This document shows, in pieces, positions 9,765 to 20,504 of a stretch of 64,000 nt of DNA. The stretch's first letter is position 1; the number at the start of each line of letters is the position of its first letter. The stretch lies in the NCBI RefSeq assembly GCF_023072615.1, contig NZ_JAKNRW010000011.1, positions 1-64,000 on the forward strand, read 5' to 3'. A program made the position numbers and the translations under genes. Source of the DNA: Pseudomonas violetae (GTDB lineage Bacteria; Pseudomonadota; Gammaproteobacteria; Pseudomonadales; Pseudomonadaceae). The notes under the pieces were generated by a model. The model was not told the DNA's origin and did not search any database. It saw nothing but the letters and a program-made list of their open reading frames with translations.

Positions 9765-10537
9765 GCGCTGCGACCGACAGCAGAGCCAGTCCGTCTCAAC
9801 CAGTCGGCCTTGGTCAGCGGTACGCGGCCTTGGTGCAGCAGGCGTTTGAGGGTTTGCAGCCAGTAATCCCGGGAAAAGCTGTGGCGCATGTCCACCGGAT
9901 GCAAACCGAGGCGAATCACTGGCGCTTGCTGCCAGCGTTGTTCCCGCCGGTCGCTGAGCCACTTTGACAGGCCCCGACGCCAGGCACTGCGGGCGCTCCA
10001 CACCAGCCCCGGCGCGTCCACGGTAGTGAAGTCTGGCAGCCGGTAGAGGTGCTGTGGATCACTGGTATAGCTCAGCGGCAAATGGCGCAGGGCTTCCCGT
10101 GTCCCGGCACTCATCAACCAGGCTGGGGCGACAAACCCTTCCAGGGGCCAGGCGTAGCGCTGGAACATCTCGACGCCTGCCTGCAGCCGTGACAGCGCCT
10201 GCTGCTCGGTCAGGTTATAGAACTCGCCCTCGTGAGTGTATATACGGCGCATGAACCAGTCTCGCGGAGTGCTCGGCGACGAACCTTCATCGCAATGAAA
10301 GTAGCCGTGCAACGCCAGTTCGTCGCCCCGGGCCAGACGATGTGAGAGCAGTCGGCGAAAGTCCGGGTGCGCTTGCAGATCGTTGTGTTTGTGGAAGTCC
10401 GGTACCACCAGCCAAGTCATCGGCACTGAGCCCAAGGCATCGACGGCTTCGACGAAAGGCTGATAGTCGGGCCAGGTCTGCGGCGCGACATCGTGCAGCA
10501 CCAGCAGCAGGCAGGGCGTGCTCGCGGATTCAACCAT
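9761..10537 (-). CDS. DUF2334 polysaccharide-deacetylase-like protein
   Basis: The 258-residue protein begins with LLLVLHDVAP, the metal-binding Asp motif of DUF2334/YdaL-type carbohydrate esterases. LALHGYFHCDEG carries the second, histidine-containing metal motif near residue 93, and VIRLGLHPVDMRH near the C-terminus is the third. No signal peptide is evident, so it probably acts at the cytosolic side. The start overlaps the glycosyltransferase stop by eight bases and the stop overlaps the UPF0104 start by four, so the three proteins are likely co-translated. N-deacetylation of a glycolipid intermediate made by the neighbouring GT is a reasonable but unproven role. Confidence 0.86.
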   Translation of the reverse strand: MVESASTPCLLLVLHDVAPQTWPDYQPFVEAVDALGSVPMTWLVVPDFHKHNDLQAHPDFRRLLSHRLARGDELALHGYFHCDEGSSPSTPRDWFMRRIYTHEGEFYNLTEQQALSRLQAGVEMFQRYAWPLEGFVAPAWLMSAGTREALRHLPLSYTSDPQHLYRLPDFTTVDAPGLVWSARSAWRRGLSKWLSDRREQRWQQAPVIRLGLHPVDMRHSFSRDYWLQTLKRLLHQGRVPLTKADWLRRTGSAVGRSA

Positions 10538-11642
10538 TAGCGATCATCGGCCAGTGAGTGCCCAGCACGGCATGGTAGTGCCCCAGCAGGCTGTCGACCA
10601 CCGTATCCCAGGCGTAATGCTGTTCCACATGACGGCGAGCCTGTTGGCCCAAGGCGGTGCTGCCCGAACGGAACAACTCGTGCACGGCTTCGGCCATTGC
10701 CGCCGGACTGTTAGGTGCGCAGAGCAGCCCGCACTGGTCGGTCACAACTTCCTGAAAGGCCCCGGCAGCTACCGCGATCACCGGGATGCCGCAGGCCATG
10801 GCTTCGAGGATCACCAGGCCGAAGGTTTCCTGATCGCCGGCATGCAACAGTGCATCGGCGCTGGCCATCAGGCGCGCCACTTGTGGCGCCGGGCAGAACT
10901 CATCAATCACCGTGACGTTATCCGGCACTATCGCCGGCATCGATGAACCCACCAACAGCAAGTGAAAGCGCGGGCCCAGGCGTTTAATGCAGTCGAGCAG
11001 GACGGGCAGGTTTTTTTCCTTGGAGCCGCGACCGGCGAAGATCAGTAAACGGCTGTCTTCGGCGATACCCAGCTCCGCCCGCAGTTCCGGGTCACGAGCG
11101 CCAGGGTGGAAGGTTTGCAGGTCGACGCCCAAAGGTTGCACATAGACATTTTTTACCCCCAGCCCAACTAGCTTGTCAGCCATGAGTTGGCTGGGCGCGA
11201 GTACCCGGTCGAAGTTGCCGTAAAGCCTTCTGACATAGGCCTCGATATTTGGTGTTACCCAGTTGCCCATGCGATTGCTACACAGTAGCGGCAAATCCGA
11301 GTGGTAAAAGCCAATCACCGGAACGTCCAGCTGACGTCGGGCATCCAGGGCGGCCCAGGCCGTGAGGTACGGGTCGCCGACTTCAATCAGATCGGGCTGC
11401 AGATCCTGCAGGGCATTTCGCCAGGGTGCCAGGCGAACGGGAAAACGATAGCCTTTGCCGAAGGGCAGGGCGGGGGCGGGAACCGTATACACGCCGTCCT
11501 GTTCACCGAGGTGGGCGCCAGGAATCAGCAGGCTGTGGCGAATGCCGGGCTTGATGCCCAGGCGTCGGTGTTTTGCATCCAGATACGTGCGCACGCCACC
11601 GCTGGCAGGGGCGTAGAACATGGTTATGTCAGCGATATGCAC
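10530..11642 (-). CDS. Family 4-like glycosyltransferase
   Basis: A GT-B fold retaining glycosyltransferase of about 370 residues. The acceptor domain has the glycine-rich GGVRTYL loop near residue 17, and the C-terminal nucleotide-sugar domain has LIFAGRGSKEKNLPVLLD and the EX7E-type segment HAGDQETFGLVILEAMACG. The start is debatable: ATG 11651 directly abuts the GGAGG ribosome-binding site, while GTG 11642 lies about ten bases from it and is chosen; the difference is three residues. It heads a tightly overlapping operon with the DUF2334 and UPF0104 genes. The acceptor is probably a membrane lipid or polyprenol, an inference from the neighbours. Confidence 0.88.
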   Translation of the reverse strand: MHIADITMFYAPASGGVRTYLDAKHRRLGIKPGIRHSLLIPGAHLGEQDGVYTVPAPALPFGKGYRFPVRLAPWRNALQDLQPDLIEVGDPYLTAWAALDARRQLDVPVIGFYHSDLPLLCSNRMGNWVTPNIEAYVRRLYGNFDRVLAPSQLMADKLVGLGVKNVYVQPLGVDLQTFHPGARDPELRAELGIAEDSRLLIFAGRGSKEKNLPVLLDCIKRLGPRFHLLLVGSSMPAIVPDNVTVIDEFCPAPQVARLMASADALLHAGDQETFGLVILEAMACGIPVIAVAAGAFQEVVTDQCGLLCAPNSPAAMAEAVHELFRSGSTALGQQARRHVEQHYAWDTVVDSLLGHYHAVLGTHWPMIANG

Positions 11643-11755
11643 GATGAGCATCCCTCCGATCCGTTGTTCTCCTTGGGTTGACCTTTAAGAAGGATAGATG
11701 TTCGGTTGGGGTTTGCCGGGGGGAGGGGCAATTGGCGTTGTGTTGGATTTGAGAG

Positions 11756-11783
11756 CGCCATCGCGAGCCTGCTCGCGATGGCG
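11756..11783. repeat. REP-type hairpin downstream of chemoreceptor gene
   Basis: A perfect 12-bp palindrome arm (CGCCATCGCGAG) with a four-base loop, of the CATCGCGAGC family repeated elsewhere in this window. It lies just past the stop of the minus-strand chemoreceptor gene and could also act as its terminator or mRNA stabiliser. Confidence 0.8.
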
Positions 11784-11795
11784 TCGATACTGATG

Positions 11796-13685
11796 TTAGA
11801 TGCGGAAGCTGCCAACCAGCTGTGTCAGTCGCGCCGCCTGCTGTTCCAGGTCCGAACAAGCCCGCAACGTTGACTGCAGATTCTCCACCCCTTCCTGGTT
11901 CAACGTATTAATCTCGGTGATGTCGACGTTGATCGACTCCACCACTGCCGTCTGTTCCTCGGTCGCCGTGGCTACCGACTGGTTCATCCCGTCGATCTCG
12001 CCGATGCGCAGGGTCACGCTGTTCAGACGTTCACCCGCGAGGTTGGCAATGTCCACGCTGTCCTGGCTGTGGCGCTGGCTGTCGCTCATGTTGCTCACCG
12101 ATTCCCGCGCACCGACCTGCAGTTCCTCGATCATGGTCTGCACCTGCTGTGCCGATTCCTGGGTGCGATGCGCCAAGTTGCGTACTTCATCGGCTACCAC
12201 CGCAAAGCCACGTCCTGCTTCGCCGGCGCGTGCCGCCTCGATCGCCGCATTCAGCGCCAGGAGGTTGGTTTGCTGGGAAATACTGGTGATGACTTCGAGG
12301 ATCTGTCCGATATTCACGGTCTTGCTGTTGAGCGACTCGATATTGGTGCTTGAGGCACTGAGCATGCTCGACAGTTGATTCATCGCGGCAATGCTGCGAT
12401 CAACCACCTGCTGACCGTCTTCGGCGAGGTTGCGCGCATCGCTGGCCTGGTTCGAGGCCTGGGCGGCGTTGCGGGCAATTTCCTGGGCTGCGGCGCCCAA
12501 TTGATTGATCGCGGCGGCCACGCTGCTGGTGCGCGAGGCTTGCTGATCGGAATTGAACATCGACGAGTTCGATGCAGCGACTACGCGCAAGGCCACTTCA
12601 TTGACCTGGCCCGTGGCCGACGATACTTCGCGGATCGAGCCGTGGATGCGCTCGACGAATCGGTTAAACGCAGTGCCAAGGATGCCGAATTCATCATTGT
12701 TCTGGATGGTCAGGCGCTTGGTCAGGTCTCCTTCGCCGTCGGCGATGTCTTCCATGGCGCGGGTCATCACGTGCAATGGCTGGATCAGCAGGCGGATCAG
12801 CATGCCCAGCAAGGCAATGATGATCGCCACGGCTGTCAGCGTCGCAACGACCGCCGAGGTGCGGAATTCGCTGAGCATCGAGAAGGCTTTGTCTTTGTCG
12901 ACTGACAGGCCGATGTACCAGTTGACCGAAGGCAGGCCCTTGACCGGGGTGAAGGTGACGATGCGGGTCTTGCCATCGACGTCCACTTCGCTGAAGTCAC
13001 TGCTCAAACGCGGCGTCCCCTGGGGAAAGGCCTCACTCAGCGTCTTCATGACCAGGGTTTTGTCCGGGTGAACCAGGATTTTGCCGTCGGCGCTGACCAG
13101 GAACACGTAGCCCATACCGTCGAAATCCCTGGCGCTGAGGGTGTCGATCAGGGTTTGCAGGCTCAGGTCGCCACCCACGACGCCGACGCTCTGGCCGCCT
13201 TTTTTCGAGGCTGTGGCAATTGAGATGATGGTTTGCCCGGTGGCCGCATCGATGTACGGTTCGGTCAGCGTGGCGGTGCTGCTGCTTTCGGCGCCTTTAT
13301 ACCAGGGGCGTACCCGCGGATCGAAGCCCGCTGGCATTTTGGCGTCCGGGCGGATGGTGAAGCTGCCGGTCGCGTCGCCCAGGTAGGACGCCATGAAGGT
13401 CGAAGTCAGTGCTTTCTGCTCGAGCAGACTGGTCACGGCGCCCGGCTCGGGGTTGATGGCAATGTTCTGAGCGAGGTTGTCAATCAGCAGAATGCGCCCG
13501 CTTAACCAGGTTTGAATGTTGCTGGCGGTGACGTCGCCCATCTCGTGGAGGTAGTTGTCCAGGTCTTCGCGGATGGCGTTACGCTGCAGGTAGTCGTTGT
13601 ACAGCGTAAACGAGGCGAAGGCGGCAATGACAATTAGCGCGGCGGCAAGCAGGATTTTATGGCTGAAACGCAGGTTTTTGTTCAT
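11796..13685 (-). CDS. PctA/CtaA-like methyl-accepting chemotaxis protein (amino-acid receptor)
   Basis: The 629-residue transducer has a first membrane helix at about residues 10-28 and a periplasmic dCache domain to about residue 275. A second helix lies near 280-305, followed by HAMP and a signalling domain with the conserved tip [20 protein letters not shown]. The sensor shows RVRPWYKGA followed by EPYID and GVVGGD, matching the R-x-W-Y, Y and D residues of the amino-acid-binding dCache motif. Amino-acid taxis as for P. aeruginosa PctA/B/C is therefore well supported. The ligand range cannot be read. In PAO1 the pct genes also lie close to purU-mvaT. Confidence 0.93.
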   Translation of the reverse strand: MNKNLRFSHKILLAAALIVIAAFASFTLYNDYLQRNAIREDLDNYLHEMGDVTASNIQTWLSGRILLIDNLAQNIAINPEPGAVTSLLEQKALTSTFMASYLGDATGSFTIRPDAKMPAGFDPRVRPWYKGAESSSTATLTEPYIDAATGQTIISIATASKKGGQSVGVVGGDLSLQTLIDTLSARDFDGMGYVFLVSADGKILVHPDKTLVMKTLSEAFPQGTPRLSSDFSEVDVDGKTRIVTFTPVKGLPSVNWYIGLSVDKDKAFSMLSEFRTSAVVATLTAVAIIIALLGMLIRLLIQPLHVMTRAMEDIADGEGDLTKRLTIQNNDEFGILGTAFNRFVERIHGSIREVSSATGQVNEVALRVVAASNSSMFNSDQQASRTSSVAAAINQLGAAAQEIARNAAQASNQASDARNLAEDGQQVVDRSIAAMNQLSSMLSASSTNIESLNSKTVNIGQILEVITSISQQTNLLALNAAIEAARAGEAGRGFAVVADEVRNLAHRTQESAQQVQTMIEELQVGARESVSNMSDSQRHSQDSVDIANLAGERLNSVTLRIGEIDGMNQSVATATEEQTAVVESINVDITEINTLNQEGVENLQSTLRACSDLEQQAARLTQLVGSFRI

Positions 13686-13846
13686 GGCTTGGGGTTCCGC
13701 TAAAGTCTTAATGTCCAGGGCGTGCTTTTATAAGAGAGCGCGAAATGGTTGGTGGCGAGCACAAGCGGATAGCTCCGTTTTCTCTGTAGGAAATTACCGA
13801 CGCTCTTCAATCCCCTGTATCGGCCATCAGGAATTAAAGATTAACC

Positions 13847-15346
13847 ATGGGTGACGAAATGCCTGACTCATCGCAACTTGTTATTGGTGCCGATCTCTCC
13901 GGCAGCCCCATCGCCCAGGCCATGCGCCTGGCCAACCGTCATGGCCTGGTAGCCGGAGCTACCGGGACCGGCAAGACGGTCACCTTGCAGCGTCTGGCCG
14001 AAGCCTTTAGCGATGCCGGGGTGGCAGTGTTCGCCGCCGATATCAAGGGCGACCTGTGCGGGCTCGGGGCTGCAGGCGATCCCCAGGGCAAGATCGCCGA
14101 GCGCATCGCCGGCATGCCCTGGCTGAATCACCAGCCCCAGGCGTATCCGGTGACCTTATGGGATATCCACGGCAAGACCGGTCATCCTTTGCGCACCACC
14201 CTCAGTGAAATGGGCCCATTGCTGCTGGGCAGCCTGCTGGAACTGACCGACAGCCAGCAGTCGGCGCTGTATGCCGCGTACAAGGTCGCGGATCGGGAAG
14301 GGCTGCTACTGCTGGACCTCAAGGATCTGAAAGCGCTGCTCAATCACCTGCGTGAGCACCCACAGTTGCTGGGAGACGATGCCGCGCTGATGACCACCGG
14401 TTCCAGCCAGGCTTTGCTGCGCCGCCTCGCAACGCTTGAACAGCAGGGAGCGGAAGCGCTGTTTGGTGAACCCGCGTTGCAGCTCGAAGATATTCTGCAA
14501 CCGACCGCCGAGGGTCGCGGGCGCATTCACCTGCTCGACGCCAGCCGCCTGATACACGAAGCGCCGAAGGTCTACGCCACGTTCCTGTTGTGGTTGCTGG
14601 CCGAACTGTTCGAGCAACTTCCCGAGCGCGGCGATGCGGACAAACCGCTGCTGGCGCTGTTTTTTGACGAGGCGCACCTGTTGTTCGCCGGCACTCCCCA
14701 GGCCCTGCGTGATCGCTTGGAGCAAGTGGTGCGGCTGATCCGTTCAAAAGGCGTGGGAGTGTATTTTGTCACCCAGTCGCCAGGGGACCTGCCGGATGAT
14801 GTGTTGGCCCAGTTGGGCTTGCGTATCCAGCATGGGCTTCGCGCGTTTACCGCCAAGGAGCAGAAATCCCTGCGCGCGGTGGCAGAGGGCTTTCGTCCCA
14901 ATCCGGCGTTTGATGCCTTGTCGGTGCTGACCGAGCTGGGTATCGGCGAGGCGCTGGTGGGCACCTTGCAGGACAAAGGCACTCCCGCGATGGTGCAACG
15001 GGTGCTGGTGGCACCGCCACAGTCGCGAATCGGGCCACTGACCGAAATCGAGCGCACGATGCTGATCGCCGGGTCGCCGTTCAAAGGCCGTTACGACAAG
15101 CCGATCGATCGCGAGTCGGCCTATGAAGTACTGATGGGGCGCAAGGGGTTGGCGCCGGAGCCTGAAGCCGCACCGGGCAAGTCTGCCGCTGAAGAGCCGA
15201 GCTTCACCGACAAGGCTGGGGAGTTCCTTGGTTCGGCGGCGGGCCAGGCGCTGAAGTCGGCGATGCGCCAGGCGGCCAATCAACTGGGCAGGCAGTTGGT
15301 GCGGGGGTTGATGGGGTCGTTGCTCGGTGGCAGCAAGCGTCGATAG
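13847..15346 (+). CDS. HerA-like / DUF853 P-loop ATPase
   Basis: A 499-residue ATPase with GATGTGKTVTLQ (Walker A, about residues 37-48) and LALFFDEAHLLF (Walker B) with a HerA/FtsK-type core. A C-terminal low-complexity linker (about 425-465) and a glycine/arginine-rich tail follow. It corresponds to E. coli YjgR, a DUF853 protein annotated as a putative ATPase without firm function. Archaeal HerA partners the NurA nuclease, but no nuclease neighbour is present here. Either ATG 13847 or 13859 could initiate; neither has a strong ribosome-binding site. It stands alone, between the divergent chemoreceptor gene and dciA. Confidence 0.88.
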   Translation: MGDEMPDSSQLVIGADLSGSPIAQAMRLANRHGLVAGATGTGKTVTLQRLAEAFSDAGVAVFAADIKGDLCGLGAAGDPQGKIAERIAGMPWLNHQPQAYPVTLWDIHGKTGHPLRTTLSEMGPLLLGSLLELTDSQQSALYAAYKVADREGLLLLDLKDLKALLNHLREHPQLLGDDAALMTTGSSQALLRRLATLEQQGAEALFGEPALQLEDILQPTAEGRGRIHLLDASRLIHEAPKVYATFLLWLLAELFEQLPERGDADKPLLALFFDEAHLLFAGTPQALRDRLEQVVRLIRSKGVGVYFVTQSPGDLPDDVLAQLGLRIQHGLRAFTAKEQKSLRAVAEGFRPNPAFDALSVLTELGIGEALVGTLQDKGTPAMVQRVLVAPPQSRIGPLTEIERTMLIAGSPFKGRYDKPIDRESAYEVLMGRKGLAPEPEAAPGKSAAEEPSFTDKAGEFLGSAAGQALKSAMRQAANQLGRQLVRGLMGSLLGGSKRR

Positions 15347-15376
15347 CGCCGCGGCTCAATCCCATTGGGAGTCAAC

Positions 15377-15491
15377 TGTGGGAGCCAGCCTGCTGGCGAT
15401 GGACCGGAGGGCGCCGCGTTTATTCAGGGTGTGAGCGTCATCGTTGACGTCCATCGTCGGAACGCCGCCCGGAGCAAGCGTTGCTCCCACA
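15377..15491. repeat. Degenerate REPIN-like pair between herA-like gene and dciA
   Basis: TGTGGGAGCCAGCCTGCTGG at 15377 and an inverted, diverged partner ending GCTCCCACA at 15491 flank about 50 bp of unrelated sequence. They lie between the convergent stops of two genes. The second arm is interrupted and looks decayed. Confidence 0.65.
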
Positions 15492-15513
15492 GGCTGGCCC
15501 GCAGCGCGCTGGA

Positions 15514-15969
15514 TCAGGTTTTAGGCCGCGCATGCGCCGCAAGCCGCTCCAGCGCCGCGCGCAAATTCGGATCACTGATCCCGTCAGCCGTCGCCTGAAT
15601 CGTCGCCCCGGCATCAGTCGACAAACTGATGGTATGCCCCGCCGCACCTTGCGGAACGGTCGGCGGCTGCACCTTGAACAAAATCCGCGTCAGGCTTGTG
15701 AACTCGTCAAACAGTTGTAACTGGCGCTGCAAACGCTTTTGCTGATATCGCAGCCGGGTTGCCCAATGGCCATCGGTCACGATCAGCAGCAAACTGCCTT
15801 CGCGCCAAGAGGCCACATGGCAGTGTTCCCTGGCGGCAGGCTGCAGCTGGCTTTCCAGCAGGCGTTGCAAGTGGCCCAGGCGTTGAGCGTGGCCAAAGAT
15901 GGCTTTAAGCGGTTTGGCTTCGCGAAGCAGAACGGCGGGTGCTCTGGCCGTGAGAGGGCGAAATGCCAT
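15514..15969 (-). CDS. dciA: DciA / DUF721 replicative helicase loader
   Basis: The 151-residue protein begins MAFRPLTARAPAVLL at ATG 15969. It carries the DUF721 core (about residues 10-95: LLRRLE-type helix, CHVASWREGSLLLIVTDGHWATRLRYQ), followed by a charged, proline-containing C-terminal region. DUF721 proteins were identified as DciA, the ancestral loader of the DnaB replicative helicase in bacteria lacking DnaC. Divergence from secA is the arrangement I recall for P. aeruginosa PA4405. An upstream in-frame extension of 30 residues is hydrophobic and cysteine-rich and unlikely to be translated. Confidence 0.88.
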   Translation of the reverse strand: MAFRPLTARAPAVLLREAKPLKAIFGHAQRLGHLQRLLESQLQPAAREHCHVASWREGSLLLIVTDGHWATRLRYQQKRLQRQLQLFDEFTSLTRILFKVQPPTVPQGAAGHTISLSTDAGATIQATADGISDPNLRAALERLAAHARPKT

Positions 15970-16276
15970 GATCAGACACCTGAAGTAACAGAGCCGCCAT
16001 GTTAGCAGAAAGCACCCGATGCGCTCGCCCCATTGCTCTAAGAGCGCTTTACCCATCAAATCAACAAGTAACTTATGCCCTCAATGACTTGAAGTTCAGC
16101 AAAAAGCCCTTATTTTAAGTAAGCCCCGTCACAGCGCTGTGCCAGCATCGTGGAATAACGCCACTTTCCTCACCACCGTTTCCGGGTAGAATGCTCGTTC
16201 GCATGCGGCCATGAGGGCTGCTCGGGCGACTCACGGGGCCGCCCTCCATCCCTTTAGTGTGGAAGATCCTGCCGAT
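15970..16276. promoter_or_regulatory. Divergent dciA / secA intergenic region
   Basis: About 307 bp with no supportable gene. It must hold both promoters. The stretch near 16085-16115 is A/T-rich (CCTTATTTTAAGTAAG) and may contain one, but I cannot place -35/-10 boxes confidently. No SecM-like arrest peptide is visible upstream of secA. Confidence 0.4.
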
Positions 16277-19012
16277 ATGTTTGCGCCTTTGTTAAAGAAA
16301 CTTTTTGGAAGCAAGAACGAGCGTGAGGTCAAACGCATGCTCAAGACGGTGCAACTCGTCAATGCCTTCGAAGAGCAAATGGTGGCCCTTTCGGACGATC
16401 AATTGCGTGCCAAGACAGATGAGTTCAAGGCCCGCATCGCCAAAGGGGAAACCCTCGACAAACTGTTGCCTGAAGCCTTTGCGGTCGCCCGCGAAGCCGG
16501 CAAGCGCGTCATGGGTATGCGTCACTTCGATGTCCAGCTGATCGGCGGCATGACCTTGCATGAAGGCATGATCGCGGAAATGCGTACCGGTGAAGGCAAG
16601 ACCCTGGTGGCGACACTGGGCGTTTACCTGAACGCGCTGTCCGGCAAGGGCGTGCACGTTGTTACCGTGAACGACTACCTGGCCCGTCGCGACGCCAACT
16701 GGATGCGTCCGCTCTACGAATTCCTCGGCCTGACGGTCGGCGTTGTCACGCCGTTCCAGCCGCCGGAAGAGAAACGCCTGGCATACGCCGCCGACATCAC
16801 CTACGGCACCAACAACGAATTCGGTTTCGACTACCTGCGCGATAACATGGCGTTCAGCATGGAAGAGAAATTCCAGCGCGAACTCAATTTTGCCGTGATC
16901 GACGAAGTCGACTCCATCCTTATCGACGAAGCCCGTACCCCGCTGATCATTTCCGGTCAGGCCGAGGACAGCTCCAAGATGTATGTCGAGATCAACCGTC
17001 TGATCCCGCAGCTGGAGTTGCACGTCGAGGAAGTTGAAGGCGAAGTCACCAAGGCTGGCCACTTCACCGTTGACGAGAAAACCCGTCAGGTGGAACTCAA
17101 CGAAGCCGGTCACCAGTTCATCGAGGACATGCTCACCCGCGTCGGTCTGCTGGCTGAAGGCGAGAGCCTGTATTCGTCGCATAACCTGGGCCTGCTGACG
17201 CACGTCTATGCCGGTCTGCGTGCACACAAGCTGTTCCATCGCAACATCGAATACATCGTGCAGGACGGGCAGGTTGTACTGGTCGACGAACACACCGGTC
17301 GTACCATGCCGGGTCGTCGTCTGTCCGAAGGTCTGCACCAGGCTATCGAGGCCAAGGAAGAGCTGAACATCCAGGCCGAAAGCCAGACCCTGGCATCGAC
17401 CACGTTCCAGAACTACTTCCGCCTTTACAACAAGCTGTCCGGCATGACCGGTACTGCCGATACCGAAGCGTTTGAGTTCCATCAGATCTACGGCCTGTCG
17501 GTCATGGTGATACCGCCAAACCGACCGCTGGCACGTAAAGACTACAACGACCTGGTGTTCCTGACTGCCGACGAGAAATACGCCGCGATCATCAACGACA
17601 TCAAGGAATGCATGACCCAGGGCCGTCCGGTGCTGGTGGGTACTGCAACCATCGAAACTTCCGAGCACATGTCCAATCTGCTCAACAAGGAAGGCATCGA
17701 GCACAAGGTCCTGAACGCCAAGTTCCACGAAAAAGAAGCCGAGATTATCGCCCAGGCCGGTCGCCCTGGCGCACTGACCATTGCCACCAACATGGCTGGT
17801 CGTGGTACCGACATCCTCTTGGGCGGCAACTGGGAAGTGGAAGTGGCTTCCCTGGACAACCCGACTCCTGAGCAGATCGCCCAGATCAAGGCCGACTGGC
17901 AGAAACGTCACCAGCAAGTGCTGGAGTCGGGCGGCCTGCAGGTGATCGCTTCCGAGCGTCACGAATCGCGCCGTATCGACAACCAGTTGCGTGGTCGTGC
18001 TGGCCGCCAGGGTGACGCCGGTTCGAGCCGCTTCTACCTGTCGCTGGAAGACAGCCTGATGCGTATCTTCGCCTCTGATCGGGTGAAGAACTTCATGAAA
18101 GCCCTGGGCATGCAGCCTGGCGAAGCGATCGAACACCGCATGGTGACGAACGCCATCGAGAAGGCGCAGCGCAAGGTCGAAGGTCGCAACTTCGACATCC
18201 GTAAGCAATTGCTTGAGTTCGACGACGTCAACAACGAACAGCGTAAAGTGATCTATCACATGCGTAACACGTTGCTGGCCGCTGACAACATCGGCGAAAC
18301 CATCGCTGACTTCCGTCAGGACGTACTCAACGCAACTGTCAGCGCGCACATTCCTCCGCAGTCGCTGCCAGAGCAGTGGGACGTGGCCGGTCTTGAGGCG
18401 GCACTGCAGAGCGATTTCGGTGTTGCGTTGCCGATCCAGCAATGGCTCGACGAAGACGATCACCTGTACGAAGAGACCCTGCGCGAGAAGCTGATGAACG
18501 AGCTGATCGCCGCGTACCACGAGAAAGAAGACCAGGCCGGCGCCGATGCGCTGCGCACCTTCGAGAAGCAAATCGTGCTGCGCGTCCTGGACGACCTGTG
18601 GAAAGACCATCTGTCGACCATGGATCACCTGCGTCACGGTATCCACTTGCGTGGCTACGCCCAGAAGAACCCGAAGCAGGAGTACAAGCGCGAGTCGTTC
18701 ACGCTCTTCTCCGAGTTGCTGGATTCGATCAAGCGCGACTCGATCCGTGTGCTGTCTCACGTTCAGGTTCGTCGCGAAGATCCGATCGAAGAAGAGCAAC
18801 GCCTGCGCCAGGAAGCCGAAGCTCTGGCCGCGCGCATGCAATTCCAGCACGACGAGGCGCCAGGTCTGGAGCAACCGGAAATGCTGGGCGAAGAGGTCGA
18901 TGTCGCCCTCGCAGCCGCGCCGGTGCGTAACGAACAGAAGCTGGGGCGTAACGAACTGTGCTACTGCGGTTCGGGCAAGAAGTTCAAGCATTGCCACGGG
19001 CAGATCCAGTAA
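16277..19012 (+). CDS. secA: Preprotein translocase ATPase SecA
   Basis: The 911-residue motor drives preproteins through SecYEG. Visible parts are MRTGEGKTL (Walker A, about residues 102-110), [17 protein letters not shown] (DEAD-like motif), [10 protein letters not shown] (second nucleotide-binding fold), and the C-terminal zinc site [14 protein letters not shown] that binds SecB and phospholipid. ATG 16277 gives the family N-terminus [11 protein letters not shown]; an upstream start would add 22 unconserved residues. Codon use is strongly biased to C/G-ending codons, as expected for a highly expressed gene. The gene is followed by a hairpin terminator and then argJ. Confidence 0.99.
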   Translation: MFAPLLKKLFGSKNEREVKRMLKTVQLVNAFEEQMVALSDDQLRAKTDEFKARIAKGETLDKLLPEAFAVAREAGKRVMGMRHFDVQLIGGMTLHEGMIAEMRTGEGKTLVATLGVYLNALSGKGVHVVTVNDYLARRDANWMRPLYEFLGLTVGVVTPFQPPEEKRLAYAADITYGTNNEFGFDYLRDNMAFSMEEKFQRELNFAVIDEVDSILIDEARTPLIISGQAEDSSKMYVEINRLIPQLELHVEEVEGEVTKAGHFTVDEKTRQVELNEAGHQFIEDMLTRVGLLAEGESLYSSHNLGLLTHVYAGLRAHKLFHRNIEYIVQDGQVVLVDEHTGRTMPGRRLSEGLHQAIEAKEELNIQAESQTLASTTFQNYFRLYNKLSGMTGTADTEAFEFHQIYGLSVMVIPPNRPLARKDYNDLVFLTADEKYAAIINDIKECMTQGRPVLVGTATIETSEHMSNLLNKEGIEHKVLNAKFHEKEAEIIAQAGRPGALTIATNMAGRGTDILLGGNWEVEVASLDNPTPEQIAQIKADWQKRHQQVLESGGLQVIASERHESRRIDNQLRGRAGRQGDAGSSRFYLSLEDSLMRIFASDRVKNFMKALGMQPGEAIEHRMVTNAIEKAQRKVEGRNFDIRKQLLEFDDVNNEQRKVIYHMRNTLLAADNIGETIADFRQDVLNATVSAHIPPQSLPEQWDVAGLEAALQSDFGVALPIQQWLDEDDHLYEETLREKLMNELIAAYHEKEDQAGADALRTFEKQIVLRVLDDLWKDHLSTMDHLRHGIHLRGYAQKNPKQEYKRESFTLFSELLDSIKRDSIRVLSHVQVRREDPIEEEQRLRQEAEALAARMQFQHDEAPGLEQPEMLGEEVDVALAAAPVRNEQKLGRNELCYCGSGKKFKHCHGQIQ

Positions 19013-19039
19013 AGCCCGTTCAGCTAGCTGAAATACCCG

Positions 19040-19071
19040 CGCCGCGACCGGCATCAGCCGTCGCGGCGTTT
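19040..19071 (+). terminator. secA terminator
   Basis: A nine-base-pair stem (CGCCGCGAC / GTCGCGGCG) with an 11-base loop, followed by a short T-run (TTTTG). Confidence 0.75.
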
Positions 19072-19130
19072 TGCCATTCGATACCGCCGATCATCTGCGT
19101 CGGCGATGACTATTTTTAAGGAGCGCATTC

Positions 19131-20348
19131 ATGGCTGTTGGTCTTGGTCCTTTGCCAACGTTGCACCCGGTTGCCGGTTTTGAACTCGGTATTGCTTCGG
19201 CCGGCATCAAGCGCCCAGGGCGCAAGGATGTAGTGGTCATGCGCTGTGCCGAAGGCTCGACGGTCGCTGGCGTATTCACCCTGAACGCCTTTTGCGCAGC
19301 TCCGGTGATTCTCGCCAAACAGCGAGTGCAAGGGCCGGTGCGTTACCTGCTGACCAACACCGGCAACGCCAACGCCGGCACCGGCGAGCCTGGTCTGGCG
19401 GCAGCCGAGCGCACCTGCGCGAAGCTGGCAGAGCTGACCGGCGTTGATGCCAGCCTGGTGCTACCGTACTCCACCGGGGTGATAGGCGAACCGTTGCCGG
19501 TCGAGAAGATCGAAGGTGCGTTGCAGGCAGCGCTCGATGACCTGTCAATCAACAACTGGGAAGCCGCCGCTACTGGCATCATGACCACCGACACCTTGCC
19601 CAAGGGTGCGAGCCGCCAGTTCGAACATGACGGCGTAACCATCACCGTCACCGGCATCAGCAAAGGCGCGGGCATGATTCGGCCGAACATGGCGACCATG
19701 CTGGGCTATATCGCCACTGACGCCAAAGTCGCCCGTGAAGTATTGCAAAACCTGCTCCTGGACGGCGCCAACAAGTCGTTCAACCGCATCACCATCGACG
19801 GCGACACCTCGACCAACGACTGCTGCATGCTGATCGCCACCGGCCAGGCTGCGCTGCCGGAAATCACCCGGGCCGAAGGCGAGCTGTTCGCCAAGCTGAA
19901 ACAGGCGGTGTTCGAAGTGTGCATGGACGTCGCTCAGGCGATCGTTCGTGATGGCGAAGGTGCGACCAAGTTCGTCACCGTTGAAGTCAATGGCGGCGGC
20001 AACCACCAGGAATGCCTGGACGTAGGTTACACCGTGGCTCACTCGCCATTGATCAAGACCGCGTTGTTCGCTTCCGATCCGAACTGGGGCCGCATCCTGG
20101 CCGCGGTAGGCCGTGCGGGTGTACCCGACCTGGACGTGAGCAAGATCGACGTGTTCCTCGGCGAGGTGTGCATCGCCAGCCGCGGCGCCCGTGCGGCGAC
20201 CTACACCGAAGCCCAGGGTGCGGCGGTAATGCAGCAGGAAGAAATCACCATCCGGATCGAGCTGGGTCGTGGCGCCTGCAGTGAGACGATCTGGACCACT
20301 GATTTGTCTCATGAGTATGTAAAGATCAACGCTGAGTACCGTACTTAA
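19131..20348 (+). CDS. argJ: Bifunctional glutamate N-acetyltransferase / ornithine acetyltransferase
   Basis: ArgJ recycles acetyl groups between N-acetylornithine and glutamate in arginine synthesis. The 405-residue precursor self-cleaves before the nucleophilic threonine of the NMATMLG motif (Thr189 by my count), giving alpha and beta chains. Other family segments are [20 protein letters not shown] and [16 protein letters not shown] 19131 follows AAGGAG by eight bases. Whether it is truly bifunctional (using acetyl-CoA) or a monofunctional transferase cannot be decided from sequence; Pseudomonas also has ArgA. The secA-argJ-gst-mutT order is conserved in the genus. Confidence 0.97.
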   Translation: MAVGLGPLPTLHPVAGFELGIASAGIKRPGRKDVVVMRCAEGSTVAGVFTLNAFCAAPVILAKQRVQGPVRYLLTNTGNANAGTGEPGLAAAERTCAKLAELTGVDASLVLPYSTGVIGEPLPVEKIEGALQAALDDLSINNWEAAATGIMTTDTLPKGASRQFEHDGVTITVTGISKGAGMIRPNMATMLGYIATDAKVAREVLQNLLLDGANKSFNRITIDGDTSTNDCCMLIATGQAALPEITRAEGELFAKLKQAVFEVCMDVAQAIVRDGEGATKFVTVEVNGGGNHQECLDVGYTVAHSPLIKTALFASDPNWGRILAAVGRAGVPDLDVSKIDVFLGEVCIASRGARAATYTEAQGAAVMQQEEITIRIELGRGACSETIWTTDLSHEYVKINAEYRT

Positions 20349-20380
20349 GGCAGACCGCGTCGGTCGAGCGCGACCCCGGC

Positions 20381-20451
20381 CCATCGCGGGCAAGCCCGCT
20401 TCCACAGGATTTGCGCTGACCCTGTGGGAGCGGGCTTGCCCGCGATGACGG
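20381..20451. repeat. REPIN between argJ and GST gene
   Basis: Two inverted arms (CATCGCGGGCAAGCCCGCT at 20382 and its exact complement at 20429-20447) flank about 28 bp. Each arm also carries the conserved flank (TTCCACAGG / CCTGTGGGAG). The second arm could be read as the start of an N-terminal extension GAGLPAM of the GST frame, which is an artefact. Confidence 0.9.
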
Positions 20452-20504
20452 TCGAGCAGACGCTAAAAAATCTGGCCCATACCTCTTATCTAAGGGTCCC
20501 GAAC

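Noticed and set aside
13686..13846. Possible small gene between chemoreceptor and HerA-like gene
   Set aside because: A short frame exists, but without a ribosome-binding site or conservation signal; treated as a divergent promoter region.
16292..19054. 920-codon open frame antisense to secA
   Set aside because: It mirrors secA exactly and results from strong C/G third-position bias on the sense strand; its composition (runs of V, Q, H, D) is typical of antisense translation and it matches no family.
20424..20504. Extended N-terminus of the GST protein starting GAGLPAM
   Set aside because: It translates a REP arm; the family N-terminus and ribosome-binding site support ATG 20505.
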